This document shows positions 37,801-49,800 of a stretch of DNA of 64,000 nucleotides, piece after piece (the stretch's first letter is position 1; the number at the start of each line of letters is the position of its first letter). This DNA comes from DASXRA01 sp036506155 (lineage in GTDB: Bacteria > Actinomycetota > Actinomycetes > Mycobacteriales > Jatrophihabitantaceae): positions 180,374-244,373 of the forward strand of contig DASXSF010000108.1 in the NCBI GenBank assembly GCA_036506155.1, written 5' to 3'. The position numbers were made by a program, and so were the translations under genes. The notes under the pieces are model-generated. The model made no database searches and was not told where the DNA came from. It saw only the letters and a list, made by a program, of their open reading frames with translations.

Positions 37801-40800
37801 CGGCGCCAGCTCCGGGAGTTCCTCCACGGCAAGGGGCTCGGCCAGCGTTCGGTCGGGATGGCCGACCTGCTTGGGCTGCGCGAGAGCCCGGACCGGCAAC
37901 GCAAGTTGGACTTCGTCCGCCGCGCCGACCCCGAGCTGGCCGAATTCATCGAGGGCGTGGGCCGCCGGTCGCCGACCACGCGCTCGCTGGCCGAACCGGG
38001 CAGCGACCGGCTCATGCTCTACGAGCCCCGCTACGACGACAGCTACCTCGAGGACCTGGTGCGCTGGCTCGGGACACATGCGCACGGCTACGACCCCGAC
38101 GTGTCGATCGATCTGCGCGCGGGCGAGATCGTCGTAACCCGCCGCGGCGAGAACCGGCCTATCTCGATCGCTGTCCGAAGCGGGGACCTGGTCGGCCCGG
38201 ACTGGCTGCTGGCCGCCGGGCGCGACGCGGACAGCCATACCGGCATGGTCCAGAGCGGCATCGAACGGCGCCGCGGCGAGCTAGCGATCATCGACGCCGT
38301 CTACGAGGCCATCTCACGGCACGCCGCAACCAGCCAGCCCGGCGTGCCGGCCGGGGTGCTGGCCAACCTGGCGTTGCGACGGCGCCACCTCGCCGAGAAC
38401 CCGGGTCGCGGGATCAACTCGCGGCTGAAGTCGGACCTCTCGGCGTACCGACGAGAACTCGAAGACGCCGGCACCGACCTGACCGGGCTGCCGGCCGATC
38501 TCAAGGTCTTCCTGGATGCCAACTCCCGGCACGTGCCGAAGCATGTCAGGAACCGCGCGGCATCGATCGCTGCGCAGGAGCGGGAGTTCGAGGCCGCTAT
38601 CAGGCGCGGGGACCGCGCCCCGTCCCGGGTCCCGACCAGGCGGCGCTACAGAGGGTCGCAGTTGATTTCCATGGCCGGGGTCGGCGTCAGTGCCGCCGCC
38701 TTCGGCATCGCGGTCGTCGGCCAGGCACCCTGGCTCGCCGCCCTGGGAGCTGCCTCCGCGCTGCCGCTCGCGTTCGGATACGCCCGGCAAAAGCGCGGCA
38801 CCGAGGCGGCAACGGAACAGGCCGATAACAGAAAGCTCGCGGCCGGCGCGGCCGCGCGGGAGCGCGAGGCCAGGCAAGGCGCCGATGCACTCTTCGACCT
38901 GCTGGCGCACGAAGCGGTCCGGCCGCTGCTCGAGTCGTTGCAGGGTGCGCCGGTGCCGGCACCCCGCCGGTCCCGACCGTCCGGCGAGGGCCTGCTGGCC
39001 GGCCGGCCCGCCGATCCCGAAACCGGCAAGACTTCGTTCAAGCAGCAGCTGGCCAACAACAGGCAGATGGCGTCCTTCGGCGTGGTGCAGTCACTGTTGT
39101 TCACCGGTGTCGCGTCGGGCCAGTTGCCTCTCGCGGTCGCGACGGTAGGCGCCACGATCTTCCAGTTCTTCTTCCTGGCCGTGGGCGAGTCGAGGCGCAG
39201 CGGCTACCGGATCCGGAACTGGCACCGGCAGCGCGAGTACGACGACGCCCGCCAGGCCCGGATTCAACGCAAGAAAGACCTGGCACAGGCCCGCCAACTA
39301 CGCGCCGGCCTCGCCGCCCTGACCCAGGCTGCCGGCCGCCCGGTGCTGCCAGCCGCGGCACGACGGCCCCCACGGGCAGACATCGTCGCCAGCGATCCGG
39401 TGCACGACCTGCGCCCCTATCGCAGCCTCACCGCGGCGCAGGACTGGCAGTGGCGCCTGCCGGGCTACACCATTCCATTCGCGGTCGCGGCGGCGCTGAC
39501 CGCCGCGGTCGATCCGGCGTCGGCGCTCGTAGTGGCCGCCAATGCCCTATTCACCGGCGGCATCTGGTCGGGTATCCAGGCCACCTACGACGCCCTCGAG
39601 GAGCACAACACCGACCGCCGTGCCAACCAGCACGCCCGGCTCGCGCGGGCCGGCAGCAGGCAGCGTGCCGACCAGCAGGTCCAGTCGCTGCTCGAGGACC
39701 TCTACTCGGCGCTCCAGCAGGTGCTTCCGGAACCGGACGGCGGCTGGCCCCAACTGCCGCTCGCACCCGGACAGTCGCTCGCCCAGCACGTCGCGCCTGA
39801 GGAGCCCGCTCCGGTCATGCCGTCGCTGCTGGCCAGCCAGCTTCTCGTCGGCGTCACGGCCGGGAGCATCGAAGCGCTGATCGTGCTCGCTTTCCTGCTG
39901 CTGCCGATCGCCCAGACCACCCACGCCCAGCAGACTCTGCTGGCCGGCGCCGAATACACCGCCTCGACGAGCATCTTCGGCGTGGCCGGCGACCGCCCGT
40001 TGCTCAACGGCCCGAGGGGACTGCAGGGACTCACCGCCGCCCAGGCCTTCTACCGCGCATTGCAGGAAATCTTGCGGGTCGACGACAGGGCGCTCGTAGA
40101 CGCATTCGCCAGGGTTCGCGAGTGGGTCACCGAGGTAATGCAGGACACCGGGCTGCCGTACCTGCGCCGGGTGGAGCAACGGTCCAACCAGCAGGCCTTT
40201 GACCAGCCGAGCGCACGGGCGGTGGCCCGCACCCCGGAGTTGGTGTCGGCGCTGGCGAGGTTCCTGTTCGAGCAGGGCCGGACCCAGGGTATCGATCCAG
40301 CCGGAGTCCAGTTCGAGATCGTGGAGACCGCCCCGGGCATTCGTGCGCTGGACTTCCAGGAGCAGTTGGCCGAGACGAAGACACGGCCGCACCCGGCCCG
40401 GCTCGAACCCGGCAAGCAGGACCTGGTCCGGCTCGGCCCCGGCGCCTTCGACGACGGCCTAGAGCTACTGGCCCAGGTCCTGCTACATGAGTTCACGCGG
40501 GTGGAGCAGCGGCGCGCCGGCATTGCCCACCCGCACGACGCCGCAGCGCGGGCCGAAGCCGAGGCGGCCGAACACCGCGCCGACGGGATCGACTGGGACA
40601 CCATCGCCGTCGACAACGGCGCGCTGCGCCGCTGGCGCGGCCCCCGCTCGCCAGAGAGTCCACGCACCAACGCCTCGGTCGCGGCGCACCCGTCGACACT
40701 GCCGCACACCGCCGACGTCGTACGCGAGCTGGCAGCGCTGCTCGGGCTCGACCTCACCGAGCACGACATCGTCATTGTTACCGATCCTGCCGAGATCGAC

Positions 40801-43800
40801 GCCCTCGACGCCCGAGAGCTTGCCGCCGAAACCCCCGGCCAGCGCGGGCGGGAGATCCGATTCGGCCCTGCCGCGTTCGCCTACTGGGACACCCTCGCCA
40901 AAACCATCGCCTTCGAACACCGCCGCGCGACCCAACTACGCGCCGGCCAATCCCCGTCGCTCACCCGCGACGAGATCGGGCTGCTCGTCGAGCACGCCCT
41001 CACCCGTCTCGCCGACAACGAAGCCGCGCTGACGGCGCTGGCCGCCCGCTACGGTGGCCTCGACCACGCCGGCCAGATCATCGACTTCCATGAGAACCTC
41101 GCCCTCGCTGCGGAGACCTACCGCGCTGTCGCGGCGGGCACGCCTTTGCCGCCACAGGTGCCGGCGGGGCGGATAGCTCCTGCCGACTGGATCTACAACC
41201 TGGCGAGCATCGCCGATGCGCCCCCGGGACACCCGCTCGAAGGCCACCCGGAGCAGCCCGTCGACATCGTCGAGCGCAGGATCGGCAGCGGCACGGCACG
41301 GTTCCAGAAACTGATCGCTCCCAAGTACAAACACAACCTGACGGTTCCACAAGCCTGGCAGACGGTCGAGGCGGAGCTCAGCGAGGCCACATCCGTGCAG
41401 CCCAGTGGCGCCGAGGGCACGCAAAGGGCCTCCGCACACGGGGCGTACGCCGTGGTGGCGATGCGCTTCGCGAACGACGAGAACTTGATCACCTACGCGA
41501 GGTACTACGACCCCGCTGACCAGAGCGTGCCGGACGAACAGCGCGGCGTCTACTACTTCGACCCGCGCAGCGGGACCGAGTCGCGCCAGCCGATGGCCGG
41601 CGAGCCCGAGGTCTTCGACGTGCTCGTCTACAAACGCGACGGCGAACCGCGCGCGCTGCTACGCGAACACGGCGAGGACGACGGAGGATCGCGGTGGCGC
41701 GTTCGGCACCGTGGCACGTTCAGCACCGAGACGATGTCGCCCGCGTACTTCGCGGCGGCGCGCGCCGCCGACCCCGTCACCACCGATCTCCTGGAGATCG
41801 CCTCCGAGTTCCCGTCAGCCGGCATTCACGCGGGCGGGCTGGGCACCGTCTTCGACGAAACGGTGTTGGGACTGGCCAATCGTGGCCACCGCGTGTTGGC
41901 ACTGGTCCCCCAGCAACTCGCCCAGGAGGCGAACGCCCGCGGCGCGGTCCCCACCCGCTGGCAGTGGCAGCCCGCGGACCAGGCCACGGACGACATGCGT
42001 AGCCGCGTGACACCGCTCGTCGCCGGCACGCTGGAACCGTTCGCGCATCAAGCGGACAAGGACCGCGACGACGAAAAATGGGCCGTTGCGCTGGGCAACG
42101 CCATGAGCAACGGCATCTTCGACTACATCGCCACGACCGGAAGGTTCCCCGACAACATCGTGGTTCACGACTGGGTCGCGACCCAGGTCGCCCACGCGCT
42201 CGGCCTCGACTACATGGCCCACGCTCATGCCATCGAGGCGGGCAACACGGAAGGCGACATATCGGATCCGGTCCTGGCCCGGAAGTTCGTGCAGGAGAGC
42301 ACGCGGTACCCGGGGGCCGCGCATATCTTCGTCAATTCCCCGCACATGCGGGCGGCCGTCGAGTGGCTGTTCGGGATCGCGCCGAACAAGATCACGGTAG
42401 TCGCCAACGGCACCAACCTCGAGGAGCAGCTCCACGCCGGCCGGGACCCGGAATCGGCGAAGGAACTCGCCCGCGCCGAGGCGGAGCAACTCGCCCGCGC
42501 CGCGGCCGCCCGCGGGGAGAAACCAGAGCGCGTGCGCGCACCGGTCGATCGCTTCGAGGAGGTGTGCCGTCTTATCGAGGGGATCAAACGGCCTCCTCGA
42601 CGGCAAGTGCGCGGTTACGAGCGTGTGCACCGTCAGCGGCCGCCTCGGCAGTTCGGAATGTATGTCGGACGCGGCATCGAGGCGAAAGGCGTTGAGGACC
42701 TGCTCAAAGCGTGGCCCGACGTCAAGCGCGCCTTCCCGGGAGTCCCGCTCGTGATCGCCGGCATCGACCGGCACAACCCCCGTGACCCCGCGCCGGCCGT
42801 GATGGACCGGCTTGTCGCCGAAAGACGGCTCGACGAGAGCGACGTCATCTTCCTTGGCTTCATACCTCCCGCCCTGCGAACCTGGGTTGCCAGCCAGGCC
42901 ACCTTCGGCGTGGTACCCAGCCGTTGGGAGCCGTTCGGCGTCGTCGCCAACGAGTTCGCCGCGCTGGGCAAGCCGATCGTTGCCTCGAGCTGGATCGACT
43001 TCGTCGAGCATGGGTGGAGTGGGTTTTCGGTACCCCCCAAGGAGTCCGACGCGCTCGCGCGCGCCGTCAGGCGGGTCCTGCGCTACGTCGACAAGGCTCA
43101 CGCGATGGCCGAGTTGGGACACCGCAAGGCGCAGACAGAGTTCTACACCTGGCGCCAGATCGTAGAGACCAAGGAAAGGATCTACGAGCAGGTCCGCCTC
43201 GGCGGCCCCGCCGCCCACGACCGGATCGACCCGCCCGACAAGGCCGCGATCGCGCGCAACTCCAACGTCTTCAACATCTACCGCGTCTACGTCGACCACG
43301 GCAACGGCCTGACGCTGTCCGAGGGAGCAGGCACGTTCGGCCACCACCTGAGCCACCGCGACCGCGACGGGGTCGACGCCCGCGGCAGCTACTGGGACAT
43401 CCCGCTCCGCGCGGACGCGACGGAGCTCCATTTCCAGATCCACCGCGGCGACCGGACGCTCCGCGTCGAGGGTCAGACGGAACTGTCGGTTCCGGTGAAG
43501 ACCGGTCGCCGCGTCTTCGAGGGCGGGGTCTTCTACAACAAGGTCCGGTACAGCCGGACCGAGGACGGCCTCATCGTTCAGCCCGCCGCGCCCCCGCCGC
43601 TCACCGCGGCACCGCTGCTTGCCAAGACCGAGCCGCCCACGGGCTTCGTGCCCACCCGAGCGGTGCTCGACGCGGACGCGCTGCCGGAACTTGAGAAGCT
43701 AGGCCCCGAGCTCCCCCCCAACGCCACCGCCCTCGAGCGGGTCCACTTCGCGATCCAGGCCGCCGCCCGCGCCACAGCCGGCCTCGCCCCGGACTCGGCC

Positions 43801-46800
43801 ATCATCGACGCCATCGGAGCCCGTGCCTCCGTCGACGAAGCGGTCCCGGTCACTCATCTTGCAAACCACTTCCCCGGGACGTTCTACACCACGAGCACCG
43901 CCGAACTGGACCTGCACGGCACCCGGGCCGAGTCCGGCCGGACCGTCGAAGAGCTCGAAGAAGAGGGCTACCACGCGGTCAGCACCGCCCAGCACGCGAT
44001 TGACGTGTTTTACGCCGATGAGGCCAACCACGACGCCTGGATAGTCATCCAGCTCACGAGCTACGACCCGCATCCGGCCAGGAACCAGTTCAGCGCTCAC
44101 CCCATCCTCGCCCGCCGTGGCCAGAACGGCCACGTGTACTACTTCGAGCTGGCCCCGGCAATGAAGCACGCCTCGCGCGACTGGCTATACCTGCCGGGTT
44201 GGGGCCCCGGACTCGACGGCACCGTAACCGTCGAACTGGGCGCCTTCAACGCGCGCGACGACGGCAGCCTCGAGGCCCTCGACCTCAGCAACCTCCCGGG
44301 GCTCGCCCCGGTGGAGGACATGGCTATGCGCCGCCCCGCCCCCCGTAAGCGAGGGCAGCGGGGCCTGTACGCCGCCCGTCACGCCGGACCCAGGTTCGCC
44401 GATTGGCTGGGACCCGAGGCACCCGCGTGGGCCAGGATTCCCGAGTGGAACCAGGCAACCGAGCCGACCTGGCGGCGATACCTGCGCTCCCGGGACATGC
44501 TGGCCAACTTCCTCCAGGCGGCGGAGCGGGCCGTCGATGGTTACCGGCAGGCCTATCGGCAGGGCGATCGGCAGACGCCCGAGCCGCGCGAGTTCCGCCA
44601 ACTGGTCGAACAACTCAAGGCACACAGCACCCTCGTCCGTCACAGTTGGCCGGCCGACTCGCCGATGTCCGCGGCCGACCCGCTGTCCCCGGCCGCACTT
44701 GCGGAGGTGGCCGGTACGGCCGACGCGCGCGACTTCGACGTGCTCGCGGTCGCGCGGTGGGTCGCGTACCTCGAGACAGACCCTGAGGCCGGCCACTTGG
44801 GCGCCGGCCCAGAGCTGATCCGGCGGGCGCTGACCGCGGTCCCGCTGACCCGGGAAGGCGTGGCCGCGGTCGGGCTGACCGACCGAGTCGGCGACGCGCT
44901 CATCGACGACCCGCACACCGTCGCCGCCTACGACCCGCAGTCCGGGACTGCGCTGATCTGGCCGGGGATGTCGCTGCTGGCGTGGGGCTCGGCGCTGCTG
45001 CACGAGGACGAGCACGGCGCGTTGATCACCGGCGCGCCGACACCGGAGCAGCTATGGGTCCAGGAGCTGGAGGACCAGGCGGAAACCCGTGAGGTCTACC
45101 GGCGACTCACCGCCGAGCAGCGCGAAGAGGCCGCTTGCCTGCGCCGCGAACAGCTCTACTGGAAGGCCGTGCTCCACGACGGGCAACGACGCCGGATGGA
45201 CCCCGCCGATCTGCGGGGGCTCGTCCCTGCCGAGGACGCCCGGCTGCCCGACGCCACACCGCTGGAGATCCTGCTCAACGCGACACGCGGCGAGCCACCG
45301 CCCGCCGCGGACCTGCTGCGCGGGGACGGCGGCGAGCTGGACACCGTGCTGTCGGAGTTCAGGTCGATACGCGACGTCCATTCCGGCTTGTGGCGACGAA
45401 TGCTCGCCGACCCGCAGTTCGCTGGTGCGGCCCGGCCCACGTGGCACGTACTGCAGGGGCTGGATCAGGCGATCGACCGGCTGGAGAACGCAGACGAAGC
45501 GCGGCGCTCCGAGCTGCTGGCGAGATTGCCGAGCTCGCTGCTCGCGGACGCCGGGCAGCACCTCGCCACGATGGCACGGGGCCTCGCCAGGCGCGACGGC
45601 GACGTCGCTCGCCGGACTCGCGGACTGCTCAGCGCCGCCATCGACCTGGAGGAGTTCACCGGTGCGACCCGCCTAGCGGCGGGCATCGCGTGGCGGACGC
45701 AGGGCCGTAGTCGCACGATCGTCGCGCCGGACGTGGCCAAGCTCGACGCCACGCAGGACGCTCTCGGCGCCAGCAGCTGGATCGCCGACCGCGATCTTCG
45801 TGTCGTGGTGGTCGAGGGCGCGACAGGCGATCCGGTGGGGCTGGCAGAGGAGCTCGCGCTTACCGCTTCCTCCGGTGGGGTCATCGAGGTGCAGGTACTC
45901 GGCGACGGGGCCGAGCCGGCCAGCGCCGAAACGGCGGCATTCGCCGAGTCGCTGGTCCGCGAGCTCCGCGCGTTGGCAGCGAATCACACCTTGACCTTCA
46001 CGACCACCGGGCCCACCGCGCTGAACGCCACGAGCGCCGACTTCGCCGAGTCTGCCGTCCAGCAGGTGATCGCGACCTGGACGGACAGGCAACAGGAGAT
46101 CTCGGCGGCGGCGTCCGCGCAGGGGTCCGGCTCCACGGCCGCAGCGGCAGCGCGGATCGCGACCGACGCGCTGGGCGCGCTCGGCAGGATCGCGGATCTG
46201 GTCGGGGAGTACCGCGCCGCGGTGTCGAACATCGCCTCGCCGGAGGACGCGGCCGATGCGGCCGAGCTGCTGACCCGGATCGCCACCGCCACGGACGCCT
46301 ACAACGACGCCTATGCACGATGGGTGGCCGCCGAGGAGCCCGACACCGAGGTGCCCGCAGTGGCGCAGTGGCTGCCGGAGCTGTCCGAAGGCGTGCTGCT
46401 CTCGCCGGTCGGCAGCACCGCGTCGTCGTTACGGGTACTGCTGGACGGGTCGAACGCGTTGACGCCGCACAGTCTGGCGACCTTGCTGACCTGGTACCGG
46501 TCTCTGCTCGAGGTACAGGGACTATCGAGCCACCGGGTGCGCCTGATGGTGATTGCACTGGCCGAGGAGGTCTGGCGCCAGCCGATCGTCGAGGAGCTGC
46601 GTCGCACGTCATGGGACACCGCGCTGCCCGACCTGGCCACGTGCCTGCAATACCTGAAGATGTATCAGGACGGCTCGGCGGTGCCTGACGATTTCGACGC
46701 CCTTGTCGAATCAGCACGCGTCTACCTGCGCGGTCACGTTCAGGTTCTCGACAGGACGCCGACGGCTTACGCGCACCTGTACCTGCTCGATCGCTGGGCT

Positions 46801-49800
46801 CAGTCGACGCCGCGACGTGTTTTGACGACGATCAATGACGGCCTGGAGCGGACCGGCGGGACCGTCACGATCGGCGGCGGCCTGGTCAACTACTTCCCGT
46901 CCCACCAGTACCTGACGTTCCGGTCGTTGTTCGATCCGGACATGGGCCGTAGGGAGGGGCCCTCAGATGCCGATTCGGATGTGAACATCAGCGGCGATCA
47001 CCGGTTCGGGGGATTCGCCGAGCCGGACGACCTGCCCGACATCGCCCTGGACGAAACCGGTTACGAGATCGAGGACCGGGGCGGCGCCGTCACCCCGGAC
47101 CTCATAACCATCGCGGTCCCGCACGAGTTCTTCCACGGCTACGATCGCTGGACGGCTCCCATTCACGGACCGATCCACTCGCGGGCCGGGTGGCGTCAGG
47201 TCCACGCCGAGATCGAAGCCTCCAGCGCCCACCACCTGACCCGGCACTGGTCGACAAGAGGCTCGGAGTCCTTCGCGGAGCTCGCCGCAGTGGCCGGGCG
47301 CGACCATGCCGACCCCGAGGGCTACAGGCTCGAGACCGAACTGGGCGTCGACCTCAATGACGGCGCGTTCGACACGGCGGCTCGGATCCGCGCCTTCTAC
47401 CGCGACAACGTGACCCAGTCACCGGCGGCGGCCCCCCTCGACCCTGCGGCGTGGGCCTACTTCGTCCAGGACACCCCCAGCCCGCTCGAGCACCTGCTGG
47501 CCGTCGCGCGGGCCGATCCCGCGACGTTTACCGGCTTGCAACCCGACGTCGACGCAATCGAGGCGGCTCTGGTCCGCTGGGACCAGTGGCGCACCGCGCT
47601 GCGCCAGCTTTGGCCGGCGCCCACCCCGGCCGACGTCGACGCCGCAAGCAAGCTTTACATCGGCGTAGACGACGACGCCGCGGCTCCGACCAGCGTCGTC
47701 CACGTCTGGCAGGACGCCGAGGAGCTGCGGCGAGCGGCGGACCTGATGGTCGAGCACCACGCGGAGACCCTTCCGCAGGCGATCAGGTTCGTACGGCAGT
47801 GGCGGGCGGCCGCCGGCCCGCGTCAAGCCACGGAACCGGTCACGCCGAGGGCCGCGGAGCATGCAGTCCACGAGGCGCTGCTCGCGAGCAGGTGGGGACT
47901 GCTGGTCCACGTCGCCGACCCGATGCGCTACGCGGCCACCGTGCGACTCGGCGGTACCGAGCGCGAGGACGCGTTCAGCAAACTGCTCCTCCACGCCGAG
48001 TTGATCGAGGCGCTGGGACCGGGCGCCGAGCACTGGATCGAGCACGTCCTGCGGGGAGTGCTGCCGAACGACACGTCGTTCGCCGGGATGACCGTCCCGG
48101 ATGCGGCACGCGTCTTCATCGACGATTCGGGCAGCCAGACTCTCGGCCCGCCGCACCATGGCGGCCCGCTCGGCCCGGACAGCGACCAGGAGAACCCCGA
48201 GGCAGGCGGTACGGAGCCAACGGTGGCCGAGCCGGATGCCGCCGGGCGGGAAGCGAGCGAACCGGGGCCCGCCGACTGGCTGAACCTGGTCGTGGCAGGG
48301 CTGGGCCCCCGGTATGCGGGCGTCATCGCGGACGCATTGCCTGGCGTCACGGAACGAGAGGTGGCGCAGCGGTTCGCAGACCTCGCCCGTACCGTCTCCG
48401 ACACGCATGCGGACCTGACCCGCAGCGTCGGGCTCGGCTCCTTCGATCCGGGCATTCCCCGAGCACTGGCGACGGCGACGAATTGGGTCGTCGCCTCATA
48501 CTTCCCGCAGCCGGAGGACGTCGCCGCCACACTGCCCGACGTGCAGGGCGCGGACCCGATCGTCGCGCTACGGCAGGGCTGGCAGCTGGCGCACGAGAGC
48601 GTCGTGGGTTCGGTGCTCGCGGATCTGTCGTCGCACGGCGTTCCACTGCCCGGCGATCTGCAAGAGCTGGCGAACACCGGGCGGCCCGCCGCGATCGCGC
48701 CGTGGCAGGACGCCCTCGCCGCGACGCTGGCGGATCTGGATCACGCGAGGGAGCTGGCCGGCGGCCTCCCGGGGACCGCCGGGGCCTTCGCCGCATCGCG
48801 TGCTCACCTCTGCGAACAGAGCTTCGTCACGCTGCGGCAGGCCGGACTGGTGCTGGTCGCAGAGTCCGGTGCGCTGGGGACGACGCCGAGCCTCAGGTGG
48901 GCGAGGTACGCGCTGGACGAGGCGCGCCAACTGCTCGACCAGTACTTGCGCGAGCTTGAACTGCACGGTGCGGCACTCGATGCCGAGGCCAGGGACCGCC
49001 TCCAGCCGGCAGTCGAGTCGGCGATACGTGCGCTGTCCCGGCTCGACGTGCTGGCCGTTCTGCTCGCCGAGGCCGCCGACGAGCAGGATGGCGGCGGGTG
49101 GCTCGCCGCACTGCGTGGGCTCCTGGCCGCGCCGGCAGTCGCGGACGCGCAGTCGTTGCTCGATCTCGCCGGCGAGGCCCGGCGGCTGATGGAAGGCGCC
49201 AGCGAGTTCGCAGGCGCACTCCCGCTCGTTGCCTCCCTGTCAGCGGCCGCGATGGCGGTTCGAGACCGGCCGGCGAGCGCGGCGCGCGCGTATGCCGAGT
49301 TGCTGACCGCGAGCAGGGCGCTCGACGACCACCTGGCGGGCGTGGACGAGCCCGATGATCCGTCGCGGGCCGTGGCGCTCGGTGTGGCGCGCCTGGCACT
49401 GGAGCGCGTTTCGACGTCTGCCCGTCAACTGGCTTTCCGCCGGCTCGCGCCATTGGCAGAGCGGCTCGCGGAGCTCGCCGACGACGCTCGCGGCCCGGCA
49501 CCGTGGCGTGATACGCCGGCCCAGGCGATCCTCGGCGTAACGCGCCAACAGCCGCTCCCGTCCGGAGATGTCCCCCACGGGTCGACTACCGCGGTGGTGG
49601 ACGTCGTCAAGCGGCGTCTCGACAGCGCGGTGGCCGAGTGGACGCAAGCACGCGACGCGGCACGGGCGGCAGCCAGTGCGCAGCCGGACATGTCACCCGC
49701 CGCGGTGGCGGCTCGTGTCGCGGACGAAACGCTGCAGCGGCTGCACGGTATCGACGAGCTGATCGAGACCTACCACGCACGCCTGCGCGACACGTGGTCG

